A stretch of 21,402 nucleotides of DNA from DATDAH01 sp036525535 (lineage in GTDB: Bacteria; Actinomycetota; Acidimicrobiia; Acidimicrobiales; DATDAH01). Below are positions 1 to 6,848 of this stretch, piece after piece (the first letter of the stretch is position 1; every line of letters starts with the position of its first letter). The stretch spans positions 1-21,402 of the forward strand of contig DATDAH010000117.1 of assembly GCA_036525535.1 (NCBI GenBank), given 5' to 3'. Under the pieces are notes generated by a model. The model did no database searches. It was not told the DNA's origin and worked only from the letters and a program-made list of their open reading frames with translations. Made by a program: the position numbers and the translations under genes.

Positions 1-8
1 GAACAGGC

Positions 9-755
9 TCAGGGTACCGGTGTTCGACGCGGCTGAGGTGGGGGGGCCCGTCGGAAGGCGGGCCGGGCGGTCCCGCACTCCGGTCCGTGCATGGCGGCGA
101 TGAAGCGCTCGGCCGCCAGGACGCCGATGCTGGCCAGCAGCAGGCCGCCCACCACGTCGGAGGTCCAGTGGACGCCGAGCCAGACGCGACTGGCGGCCAC
201 GACGAGGGCGAGGGCCCAGACGATGACGGCGGAGGTCCACCAGACCGCCCGGCGGGCGGTGTACAGGCCGACGACCAGGGGCACGAGCCCCCAGCTGGCG
301 GCCGTGGCCAGGGGATGGCCGCTCGGGAACGACGGCCCGCGCCCCGGGACGAGTTGATCGCCCTGGGGCCGCTCCCGGCCGACCAGCTCCTTGAGCACGT
401 GCTCGGTGAGCGGCCGGGCCAAGGCGATGATCACGATGGCCAGGGCGAGACGGGGGCAGCGGCGCCAGGAGGCCAGGGCGAGGATCGCGGCCAGCGGGAA
501 GACGACTTTGGTCGAGCCGAACCAGGAGACCCGTCGGGCGATGTGGTTGAGGGTGGGGGTCCGGAGGTCGACCAGCGCACGGGTGATGGGCTTGTCCCAG
601 AAGAGCAGGTCGGAGGCTGCCCCGAGGGCCAGCACCACGAAGAGGGCGGCGCCGACAGGGAGGACCCAGGGGTACCGAGCGTGGAACTGGCCCATGGTGT
701 AGGGCGACGGGTGGTCCCGGCGAACGGTCTTGGCGACGTGCACGTCTGTGCTCAT
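9..755 (-). CDS. PAP2-family membrane phosphatase
   Basis: A 248-residue integral membrane protein of the PAP2 / type 2 phosphatidic acid phosphatase family. All three signature motifs are visible: K122-x6-R129-P130, P144-S-G-H147, and S189-R190-x5-H196-x3-D200. H147 and H196 would be the catalytic histidines and D200 the charge-relay acid. About five or six hydrophobic segments surround them (roughly 30-50, 83-98, 103-116, 150-165, 172-188 and 202-214). Family members dephosphorylate lipid phosphates or isoprenyl pyrophosphates at the outer membrane face; the substrate here cannot be read from the sequence. It is the last gene of a four-gene minus-strand operon, 11 bp after the preceding stop. 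The C-terminus is a basic, proline-rich tail. The fold is very secure, the substrate unknown. Confidence 0.93.
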   Translation of the reverse strand: MSTDVHVAKTVRRDHPSPYTMGQFHARYPWVLPVGAALFVVLALGAASDLLFWDKPITRALVDLRTPTLNHIARRVSWFGSTKVVFPLAAILALASWRRCPRLALAIVIIALARPLTEHVLKELVGRERPQGDQLVPGRGPSFPSGHPLATAASWGLVPLVVGLYTARRAVWWTSAVIVWALALVVAASRVWLGVHWTSDVVGGLLLASIGVLAAERFIAAMHGPECGTARPAFRRAPPPQPRRTPVP

Positions 756-766
756 CCGTTCCGAGG

Positions 767-1171
767 CTACGGAGTGTCCTCGAAGGCCACGACGTCGACC
801 AGGAGCTGATCCAACGTCCAGTCCTCGAGGCAGCCCCGGAACTGGCGACGGTTGGTCTGGTCCATCGCGGGCTGGAGGATGGCCCGGTAGAGGGCGTCGT
901 CGTCGTCGGGCCTCGGGGGGAGGGGCTCGACCTCGCCGACGAGATCGGAGTTGACCTCCAAGCGGCAGATGAGGAACAGGGCATCGATCATCTCGCTCTC
1001 GGACTGGTTGCGCTCCCGGCCCTCGGACTCCACCTCGACCACGACCTCGACCGTCGAGCTGGCGGCGATCGCCTGGTGCGTCGACAACGTCGCCTCGCGC
1101 AGGGCGGACACCGCCAGCCCGCCGAGGACCAGGCCGACCAGCCCCAGAACCACCCGTCGGACGGTGGTCAC
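767..1171 (-). CDS. Small membrane-anchored protein of unknown function
   Basis: 134 residues. I do not recognise a family. The N-terminus has one hydrophobic segment (about residues 6-23) that could be a signal anchor, followed by a soluble, acidic, probably extracytoplasmic domain with two cysteines in contexts ICRLE and GCLED, which could form a disulfide. Its start overlaps the stop of the upstream gene by 4 bp (ATGA-type coupling), and the PAP2 gene begins 11 bp after its stop, so it is part of the operon. High GC3 and the tight fit between neighbours support it as a real gene. The function is unknown; an accessory role for the phosphatase or the phosphotransferase is only a guess from position. 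Confidence 0.75.
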   Translation of the reverse strand: MTTVRRVVLGLVGLVLGGLAVSALREATLSTHQAIAASSTVEVVVEVESEGRERNQSESEMIDALFLICRLEVNSDLVGEVEPLPPRPDDDDALYRAILQPAMDQTNRRQFRGCLEDWTLDQLLVDVVAFEDTP

Positions 1172-1692
1172 CCGGAGGGTCGGGGGTTGTTGAGCAGCTT
1201 GCGGATCTGGCCGTCGTCGGTGCCGGGCACCTCCTGGGCGAGGGCGGTGACCTCGTCGACCAGGAGCCCGCCCATGGGATAGCTGATGGTGCCGAGCTGG
1301 CGAGCCAGTTGCTCCTCGCCGATCGGCGTCGACGTGTTGGCGGCCACCTTGTCCGCCACCCAGGCGAGGCCCGACAAGAGGACGCCGCCGCCCACCAGGA
1401 AGGTGATGAACACGTTCATCTGGCTGGAGGTGTCCTCCAGCCAGATGAACCGGTGCGGGGGGCTGGGCCGGGTGTCCCGCAGGATGGCCATCACGGCAGG
1501 GTCGAGCTTGGTGCGCTCCAGGCGATCAAGGCGGCGCAGGATCAGCCCGGTGCCGATCCCCACCTCGGCGATGAGCACGATCAGGCCGAAGAAGAGGGCT
1601 CGGTTCCACTCCCAGCGGTTCAGGGACACCACCATGTAGACGGCGCCCATCGCCAGCGTGCCTACGGCCGCCAGCCAGGCAATGGTCTTCAC
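1168..1692 (-). CDS. Three-helix membrane protein of unknown function
   Basis: 174 residues with three predicted transmembrane segments at about 5-24, 32-52 and 93-112. A basic loop between segments 2 and 3 contains a short amphipathic stretch (RRLDRLERTKLD). The C-terminal ~60 residues are soluble. No catalytic motif is recognisable. It overlaps the upstream phosphotransferase gene by 4 bp (1689-1692) and the downstream gene by 4 bp (1168-1171), so the three are probably translationally coupled. The consistent pairing with a soluble phosphotransferase and a PAP2 phosphatase suggests work at the membrane, but no family assignment is possible by eye. Confidence 0.8.
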   Translation of the reverse strand: MKTIAWLAAVGTLAMGAVYMVVSLNRWEWNRALFFGLIVLIAEVGIGTGLILRRLDRLERTKLDPAVMAILRDTRPSPPHRFIWLEDTSSQMNVFITFLVGGGVLLSGLAWVADKVAANTSTPIGEEQLARQLGTISYPMGGLLVDEVTALAQEVPGTDDGQIRKLLNNPRPSG

Positions 1693-3761
1693 GATGTCGT
1701 CTCCTCATCCTGGACGGTGACCTGGCCCGTGTCGCCGTTGACCGTGACCGTCACCCCTTCGGGCAGGTCATCCAGTGCACCCGAGTAGCCGACCACGGTC
1801 GCCACCCCGGCCTCCCGGGCCAGGATCGCCAGGTGGCTGAGCACCGACCCCGTCTCGGCCACGATGCCCTCCAGCCGACCGAGGAGGGGGGCCAGGCCGG
1901 GGGTGAGCGTCGTTGTCACGAGGATCGATCCCGACGGCGGCGCGTCCGCGTCGTAGGTGACCGGACCCCGGGCGACGCCGCCGCCGGCACCGGTACCGCC
2001 ACCTACCTCCTGGAAGCATTGCGTGCGAATGGGTCGACCCCGGTCCGAGAGCTGGAACGACGCAGGCAGGGGCGGGCCGAAACCGGCCTCATGGGTGTTG
2101 ACCAGGGCCGGAACGACCACGGCGCGCTTCGTCGCCACCGCTTCGAGGTGGTCCAGGGTGATGTGGCGGATGAGGTCCGGCCGGTCGAGCTCGCCTGAGG
2201 CGGTCAGGCGCTCGCCCAGTGTCCACGCGGCCCGGCCGGAGAGCTCCTGGAGCCAGCGGACCCGGAGCCGGAGAGCCTCCCGCAGGATCCCGTTGTCGTT
2301 GGCGTTCTGGCCGTTCCCGCCCAGATCGATCGCCGTGGCTTCGGCGGGAAGCTCCAAGCAGGGGCTGATGCGCGGCGGGGTCAGGGCCAGCACGGCGGGG
2401 CTGCGGAGGACGATCTCGCTGTCGCTCACGCCGTCCCGACGAGCCTCCACGAGGATCCGCAGGGCGACGGAGGCGCCCGTCATCCGGTTGTCGCCGGTCT
2501 TGGTGAGCATGCCCATGAGGATCTCGTGGGCATGCAGGGCCCGCAGGACCGTGCGGCTGCGTTTGATGAGGGCGAACAGCTGCCGACTGGTCAGCCCGTC
2601 GAGGGTGGGCACCGCTTGCAGGTCCTCGTCGACGCGCTGGACGAGGTGTTCGGCCAGGCCGGGAAGGGCCGCCCGCAGGCGGCCGACCCGCCAGGACCCC
2701 CGCAACCGGCGGGCGCCGGGCACGGGGTTGAGGCGCTGGAGCAAGGTGATGCGAGGGACGAGCTCGCCGGCCAGGCGGAGGTCGATGGCGACGTGGCCCT
2801 TGACGACCACGACGATCGCGCTCGCCCGGAGCTCGGCGGGCGTGGCCGTGCCCGCCAGGCGCACGGCCTCGGCCACGGCCTCTCGCAGGGGCGGCACCCA
2901 GAGGTCGGACTCGAGCTCGGTGAGGGGCTCCGGGAACGTCTCGGCCACCGGCCCGGGCCCGTAGATCGGCCCGGCGGGCACGCCCCGGATCTCGGTGGTG
3001 ACGTGGCGCGACTGCAGGAGCCAGAGGTGGCCGTCCTCGGCGATGGCCCACTCGACGTCCTGGGGCGCACCGAACACAGCGGCCACCCGATCCGACAGTG
3101 CCACCAGCCCGCGGATGTCGGTCGCGGTCAGCTCGGCACCGTCGTTCCGCTCGAACTCGAGGATCGTGGCCCGGTCGTCCACCAGGTAGCGCGACCCGTC
3201 GACTTCGCCGCTGACGAGGGGATCGGGTCCGCCCTCGATGGCCGAGATCAGGCGTCGGTCGGTGCGCCCGGTGACGGGGTCGATGCCGAACATGACCCCA
3301 CCCGACGCGGGCTCGATGAGCGGTTGGACGAGCACGGCGATGGGCTCGTCGGCGGCGCCGGCTCGCTGGCGCGAGGCCAGGACCTCGTCCACGGCGGCCA
3401 CGAAGGCGTCGAAGCCCTCGATGCCGATCACCGACTCGAACTGGCCGGCCATGGACGAGTCAACGGTGTCTTCGACGACCGACGAGCTGCGGGCGACGAG
3501 AGCGCGGGCGTCGCCATTCGCATCGTCGAACGCTTGCCGCAGGGCAGGATGGGTGCGGAGATCGGCGCCGTTGTCGACCGCGTCGGAGAACGCCGTGGTG
3601 AGGACGACGCCCGGGAGCGTGTCCAGGCCGGCGACCGCGGCGCGGGCGAGGTTGGCCGCCTTGCCGCCTGTGAGCCCGACGGCGACGGCCGCAGGGTCGT
3701 CGAGGGCCACGACGAAGGCCCGGTCCTGGTCGGTCACGGTGGTCTCGATTGCGGCTCCCAT
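1689..3761 (-). CDS. PEP-synthase / rifampin-phosphotransferase-like ATP-grasp and phosphohistidine protein
   Basis: 690 residues. The N-terminal half is a PEP/pyruvate-dikinase nucleotide-binding domain: a GGKAANL motif with K34, VARSSSVVEDT with R91, MAGQFES, and VEWAIAEDGHLWLLQSR near residues 235-255. The C-terminal ~80 residues are a mobile phosphohistidine domain with the expected catalytic H643 in TGSVLSHLAILARE. A long mostly helical region (about 290-600) joins them. There is no PEP/pyruvate TIM barrel, so it is not a true PEP synthase or PPDK. The order ATP-grasp, helical domain, His domain matches rifampin phosphotransferases, but it is shorter than their usual ~860 residues, and the acceptor is unknown. 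The ATG is preceded by AGGGGG at suitable spacing. First gene of a coupled operon ending in a PAP2 phosphatase. Confidence 0.88.
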   Translation of the reverse strand: MGAAIETTVTDQDRAFVVALDDPAAVAVGLTGGKAANLARAAVAGLDTLPGVVLTTAFSDAVDNGADLRTHPALRQAFDDANGDARALVARSSSVVEDTVDSSMAGQFESVIGIEGFDAFVAAVDEVLASRQRAGAADEPIAVLVQPLIEPASGGVMFGIDPVTGRTDRRLISAIEGGPDPLVSGEVDGSRYLVDDRATILEFERNDGAELTATDIRGLVALSDRVAAVFGAPQDVEWAIAEDGHLWLLQSRHVTTEIRGVPAGPIYGPGPVAETFPEPLTELESDLWVPPLREAVAEAVRLAGTATPAELRASAIVVVVKGHVAIDLRLAGELVPRITLLQRLNPVPGARRLRGSWRVGRLRAALPGLAEHLVQRVDEDLQAVPTLDGLTSRQLFALIKRSRTVLRALHAHEILMGMLTKTGDNRMTGASVALRILVEARRDGVSDSEIVLRSPAVLALTPPRISPCLELPAEATAIDLGGNGQNANDNGILREALRLRVRWLQELSGRAAWTLGERLTASGELDRPDLIRHITLDHLEAVATKRAVVVPALVNTHEAGFGPPLPASFQLSDRGRPIRTQCFQEVGGGTGAGGGVARGPVTYDADAPPSGSILVTTTLTPGLAPLLGRLEGIVAETGSVLSHLAILAREAGVATVVGYSGALDDLPEGVTVTVNGDTGQVTVQDEETTS

Positions 3762-3894
3762 GCGTCCCCCTGTGGAACGCCGTCCGTCGCCATCTGTTCC
3801 GCAGACGACCGACTCGTCCCTCGGTGCTCGGATCCCTCGGATGAAGGTAGCGCGCCGTTCCCTACCGGTCCCCGCCGTTGTCAGGAGTCGTGCG

Positions 3895-3900
3895 TAGGTT
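3895..3900 (+). promoter_or_regulatory. Leaderless -10 element TAGGTT
   Basis: TAGGTT lies 7 nt upstream of the ATG at 3908, placing the expected transcription start at or next to the start codon. No Shine-Dalgarno sequence is present. The TANNNT-N7-start arrangement recurs at other genes in this window. Confidence 0.55.
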
Positions 3901-3907
3901 TGCGGTC

Positions 3908-4279
3908 ATGGCATTCGGACAAGCTTCAGGACCCCCGGCCAACGCGCGGCGGGTCGCCGAGCTGGCGGCCCTCCTCGAGGAGCGGGGCTACGACTCGTTC
4001 CGCGAGGCCCGACACCCCTTCGACCTCACCCAGCGCCAGGCCGCAGGGAAGTTCACCACGGCCGAAGTCGACGAGCTCATGGACCGCCTCCAGCAGGATG
4101 ACGACGCGCCGGCGCCGGAGGGCGAGGCGGTCGGGGAGACGCCCGACCAGCGCCGCCGCCGGGAGCGGGACGAGGAGATCGCGGTTCGCCTCGCCGCCGA
4201 GGTCATGGCCACCGAACTGGTGAACCGGGGCTGGTGTTGCATCCCACCGCCCGAGGCCGCAGCGATCGACAGCGGCTGA
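3908..4279 (+). CDS. Conserved small hypothetical protein
   Basis: 123 residues, soluble, not a family I recognise. The N-terminal part is predicted helical (VAELAALLEERGYDSF). A segment TAEVDELMDRLQQ is followed by an acidic, proline-rich linker and then a strongly charged helix rich in Arg and Glu (about 79-100). The end contains NRGWCCIPPP with a Cys pair. I chose the ATG at 3908 over the upstream in-frame TTG at 3878, because TAGGTT sits 7 nt before the ATG as in other leaderless genes here. It precedes the RNA methyltransferase gene on the same strand by 19 bp, but that gene has its own -10-like element, so co-transcription is uncertain. Confidence 0.7.
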   Translation: MAFGQASGPPANARRVAELAALLEERGYDSFREARHPFDLTQRQAAGKFTTAEVDELMDRLQQDDDAPAPEGEAVGETPDQRRRRERDEEIAVRLAAEVMATELVNRGWCCIPPPEAAAIDSG

Positions 4280-4284
4280 ACCCG

Positions 4285-4290
4285 TACGGT
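4285..4290 (+). promoter_or_regulatory. Leaderless -10 element TACGGT
   Basis: TACGGT lies 8 nt before the GTG at 4299 with no Shine-Dalgarno sequence between, consistent with a leaderless start for the methyltransferase gene. Confidence 0.45.
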
Positions 4291-4298
4291 CAACGGCC

Positions 4299-5489
4299 GT
4301 GGGCCACGTGATCGAGGTGCGGGCGGAGCGGATGGTGGCCGGGGGTTCGGCGCTGTGTCGCGACGCCGGCGGCCGCATCGTGCTCGTCGACGGCGCCCTT
4401 CCTGGCGAGCGGCTTTCCGTCGAGGTGGGGGGCGAGGCCGACTCCCTCGGACAGCTCGCCGCCGTCCTCGAGCGCGCCCCCGGCCGCGTCGATCCGCCGT
4501 GCCCCTTCGTCGCCCAGGGTTGCGGCGGGTGCGACTGGCAGCACGCCGCTCCCGACGTGCAGAGCGAGATGCGCCTCGAGATCGTGACCGACGCCCTTCG
4601 CCGGTTGGGGCGGCTGAGCGACGCCGTCGTGCGCCCGGGCCCGCCGATCGGGGCGGAGCGGTCCCGCAACACGTTGCGCCTGGCCGTGGACGACGGTCGA
4701 CTCGGCCTTCGGGCCCGGGGGACCAACGACGTCGTGCCCGTCGACGACTGTCTCGTGGTCGTGCCCGGCCTCGCCGAGCTCCTGGTCCCCGGCGTCGTCG
4801 ACCCCGGGTCGGCGACGGAGGTGACCCTGCGGGTGGCCGACGGGACGGGGGAGCGACTGCTGCTGGCCGCGCCTACGGCCGCGGGCGTGCTGGCGCCCGA
4901 GGACGTCGCCGTGATCGGGGCCGACGAGCTGGCGGGCGGGCGCCGGAAGTGGTTCTTCGCCGAGGTGGCCGGTCATCGCCTGCGGGTGTCGGCCTCGTCG
5001 TTCTTCCAGACCCGGGGATCCGGAGCCGAGGCCCTGGTCGCCATCGTCGCCGCCCAGGTCGACGGGTCCCCCGAGGGCACATTCGTGGATCTCTACGGCG
5101 GGGTCGGGCTGTTCGCCGTCACGGTGGCCGGTGAGCGGCGGATCGTCCTGGTCGAGCGCTCCGCGGCGGCGGCCGCCGACGCCCGCCAGAACCTGGCGGG
5201 CCGTCCGGCGAAGGTCATCGCCAAGCCGGTGGAGCGCTGGCGCCCTGTGCCCGCCGCCGTGGTGGTGGCCGATCCGGCCCGTACCGGCTTGGGGACGGTC
5301 GGCGTGCAGCGCACCGTGGCGACGGGCGCGGGCCGGGTCGTGCTCATCAGCTGCGACGCGGCCTCCCTGGGCCGGGACACCGCCGCCCTCGCCGCCGCCG
5401 GCTATGACCACGTCGAGAGCGTGGTGGTGGACATGTTCGGCCACACGGGCCACGTCGAGGTCGTGACCCGCTTCGACCGCAGGGCGTGA
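4299..5489 (+). CDS. TrmA/RlmD-family RNA 5-methyluridine methyltransferase
   Basis: 396 residues from a GTG start. An N-terminal TRAM-like domain (about 1-50) is followed by a [4Fe-4S] cysteine set C68-x6-C75-x2-C78 with a fourth candidate, C151. The C-terminal class I methyltransferase domain shows FVDLYGGVGLFAV (about 262-274, SAM binding), DPARTGLG (325-332), the nucleophile C352 in ISCDAASLGRD, and the general-base region FGHTGHVE (E387). SSFFQT near 233-238 matches the family FFQ motif. Members use SAM to methylate C5 of specific uridines in tRNA or 23S rRNA. The Fe-S motif resembles RlmD more than TrmA, but which uridine is the target cannot be settled from sequence, so I give no symbol. 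All catalytic residues are present. Confidence 0.92.
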   Translation: MGHVIEVRAERMVAGGSALCRDAGGRIVLVDGALPGERLSVEVGGEADSLGQLAAVLERAPGRVDPPCPFVAQGCGGCDWQHAAPDVQSEMRLEIVTDALRRLGRLSDAVVRPGPPIGAERSRNTLRLAVDDGRLGLRARGTNDVVPVDDCLVVVPGLAELLVPGVVDPGSATEVTLRVADGTGERLLLAAPTAAGVLAPEDVAVIGADELAGGRRKWFFAEVAGHRLRVSASSFFQTRGSGAEALVAIVAAQVDGSPEGTFVDLYGGVGLFAVTVAGERRIVLVERSAAAAADARQNLAGRPAKVIAKPVERWRPVPAAVVVADPARTGLGTVGVQRTVATGAGRVVLISCDAASLGRDTAALAAAGYDHVESVVVDMFGHTGHVEVVTRFDRRA

Positions 5490-5522
5490 ACCCGCTACGG
5501 ATCGCCAGGACGCGGCGAGGGG

Positions 5523-5912
5523 CTACGCGTCGTCTCCCGGGTCGGGGCCGTCGACGTTGATGACAGTGGGCCCTTGCCCGCCGACCCGCACCACGACCCC
5601 GGAGCCGCCCTCGTCGGGGACGCTTTCCCGGTGGACCATGTGGGCCGGGATGTACACGAAGTCACCAGCGGAGATGTGGTCGATGTGGGTGCCGTCGGGA
5701 CCGTATTCGAGGGTCATGCTCCCGTTCGTGATGTAGCCGTAGGTGGCGTAGTCCCCGTGGTGGTGCCAACCGGTGGTCGCCCCGCCCGGAAAGACCGAAT
5801 GCCCCGCCCAGACGTGGTCGTGGGCGAACGCCTCTCCCCGTTGCATCCCCGCGGTCTGCTCTTCGGGTGGCGCCTCGAGCTCGGCCTTGGTCACGATCTT
5901 CGGCTGATCCAC
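5523..5912 (-). CDS. Single-domain cupin protein
   Basis: 129 residues. A conserved beta-barrel (cupin) protein with both motifs: GWHHHGDYATYGYITNG holds the metal-ligand histidines of motif 1, and GDFVYIPAHMVHRE is motif 2. Such proteins bind a divalent metal and act as small dioxygenases, isomerases or ligand sensors; the substrate is not evident. The ORF is open further upstream, but I place the start at the GTG at 5912 because AGGAG lies just before it at good spacing and the encoded protein then starts like typical small cupins. It is convergent with the RNA methyltransferase gene, with about 33 bp between the stops. No signal peptide is visible, so it is cytoplasmic. Confidence 0.85.
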   Translation of the reverse strand: MDQPKIVTKAELEAPPEEQTAGMQRGEAFAHDHVWAGHSVFPGGATTGWHHHGDYATYGYITNGSMTLEYGPDGTHIDHISAGDFVYIPAHMVHRESVPDEGGSGVVVRVGGQGPTVINVDGPDPGDDA

Positions 5913-6006
5913 TCGGGCTCCTGTCCGCCGAGTCGGTCGCCACCTGAGGGGCGATGTCCCGACCGGGCTGTCCGCGAATGCTGACACGATTCGGGGGTGG
6001 GTGCTC

Positions 6007-6100
6007 CTAGGCCGGGCCCAGCCAGAAGTCGAAGATCAGGGACGTGGCGTCGATGTCGGTGGTGGTGGGGCCGAACTGGTTCCCGGGGGGGCGACCGGGT
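6007..6100 (-). pseudogene. C-terminal remnant of a PHB-depolymerase-like esterase
   Basis: Between the cupin gene and the 88-residue membrane protein gene, the minus strand holds a short open frame ending in TAG at 6007. It reads GNQFGPTTTDIDATSLIFDF and a few more residues. All 25 codons from the GGG codon to the stop region end in G or C, a strong coding signature, and the sequence resembles the extreme C-terminus of LpqC / poly(3-hydroxybutyrate) depolymerase-type esterases (a TTTDIDAT-x6-FF-like ending). An in-frame TGA lies just upstream, next to a run of seven C, and no start codon is available. The catalytic Ser-Asp-His part is absent. I read this as the surviving tail of a deleted gene; the family assignment is from memory of the C-terminal pattern. 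Confidence 0.45.
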
Positions 6101-6142
6101 CATCGGACCACGCGGCGGCCTCGGGGGACGACGGCCTGCGCT

Positions 6143-6409
6143 TCAGCCGGCGGTCAGGTGCCCGTAGGTCAGGCAGAAGCCCAGGCCGTTGATGACCAGG
6201 GCGGCGGCCACGAGGGCCAAGCCCACGGCTCGGCGGGCCGGGGTGACCCGACCGTGGGCGGGCCGGGGCATGTACCACTCGGGTAGGAGCTCGGCTCCGG
6301 CGTCCCGCTCGTCCCGCAGGGCCACGGCGTCGGCGGGCACGGGCTGGTCCGGGTCGGCCGCGAGGGCCTCGCGGGCCAGTTCCTCGTCGGTGAGGCCGGC
6401 GTCGTCCAT
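6143..6409 (-). CDS. Small single-pass membrane protein
   Basis: 88 residues. The N-terminal ~55 residues are soluble, acidic and cytoplasmic-like, and contain LPEWYMPRPAHGR. They are followed by one transmembrane helix (about 62-82: AVGLALVAAALVINGLGFCL) and a short tail. The pattern of a conserved WYMPRP-like motif ahead of a C-terminal helix resembles small conserved actinobacterial proteins of unknown function. I chose the ATG at 6409 over upstream in-frame starts because TAGGGT lies exactly 7 nt before it (leaderless arrangement) and the upstream extension would run over the divergent gene's promoter. It is divergent from the SnoaL-like gene with a 43-bp gap. Confidence 0.7.
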   Translation of the reverse strand: MDDAGLTDEELAREALAADPDQPVPADAVALRDERDAGAELLPEWYMPRPAHGRVTPARRAVGLALVAAALVINGLGFCLTYGHLTAG

Positions 6410-6416
6410 GACCCTG

Positions 6417-6445
6417 ACCCTAGGCCCGGTGCCGTCCCGTAGGTT
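6417..6445. promoter_or_regulatory. Divergent pair of leaderless promoters
   Basis: The 43-bp gap between two divergent genes holds two -10 elements: TAGGGT on the minus strand (6422-6417), 7 nt before the ATG at 6409, and TAGGTT on the plus strand (6440-6445), 7 nt before the ATG at 6453. Neither gene has a convincing Shine-Dalgarno site. Confidence 0.5.
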
Positions 6446-6452
6446 GGCGCCC

Positions 6453-6836
6453 ATGCCCGAGCTGACCCTGGCCGAGGCGACCACGCTGTTCGCCCGGCGG
6501 CGCGACGCCTGGCTGGCCGAGGAGGTCGAGGCCTATCTGGCCTGCTTCGCCGCCGACCTGGTCATCACCGTGCCCGGCCGCCCCGAGCCGATCCGAGGCA
6601 TCGGGGCCTACGAACGCCTGGTCCGGCGGTCCTTCGCCTGGGCCCGGCCCCGTTCCTTCGACTTCCACCACGTCGCCGCCGGCCCCGACGCCACCGTCCT
6701 GGCCGAATGGTCCATCAGCACCGAGCGCCGGGCCGACGGGGTCATGGCCGCCTGGCGGGGCATGAGCGTGTGCGCGATCGAGCAGGATCGCATCGCCTGG
6801 TGGCGGGAGTACTGGGACCCGGCTCAGCTGGCGTGA
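6453..6836 (+). CDS. SnoaL-like / NTF2-fold protein
   Basis: 127 residues with the pattern of a small NTF2-like (SnoaL-like) alpha+beta barrel: an N-terminal helix (ATTLFARRRDAWLAEEVEAYLACFAADLVITVPG), the GRPEPIRGIGAYERLV segment where the ligand pocket is usually shaped, then long beta strands ending WWREYWDP. Members include polyketide cyclases, isomerases and many uncharacterised binding proteins. No catalytic residue can be assigned with confidence. The ATG at 6453 is preferred over far upstream in-frame starts because the fold begins there and TAGGTT stands 7 nt before it. It converges on the membrane-protein gene downstream, with 12 bp between the stops. Confidence 0.8.
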   Translation: MPELTLAEATTLFARRRDAWLAEEVEAYLACFAADLVITVPGRPEPIRGIGAYERLVRRSFAWARPRSFDFHHVAAGPDATVLAEWSISTERRADGVMAAWRGMSVCAIEQDRIAWWREYWDPAQLA

Positions 6837-6848
6837 GCCGGACGCGGG

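Noticed and set aside
1689..3761. Calling the first operon gene a rifampin-resistance phosphotransferase or PEP synthase
   Set aside because: The PEP/pyruvate barrel is absent, and the protein is about 170 residues shorter than known rifampin phosphotransferases. The acceptor cannot be read from the sequence.
2526..4223. Long plus-strand open frame of 565 codons opposite the phosphotransferase gene
   Set aside because: It is a shadow of high GC. The protein is low-complexity, and the minus strand encodes a clear two-domain enzyme in the same bases. The same applies to the long frames at 6867-8096, 12603-14156, 14899-16404 and 16926-18752.
6189..6452. Upstream extension of the SnoaL-like gene at 6453
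   Set aside because: The extra 88 residues are Arg/Ser/Ala low-complexity and lie antisense to the small membrane-protein gene; a leaderless promoter precedes 6453.
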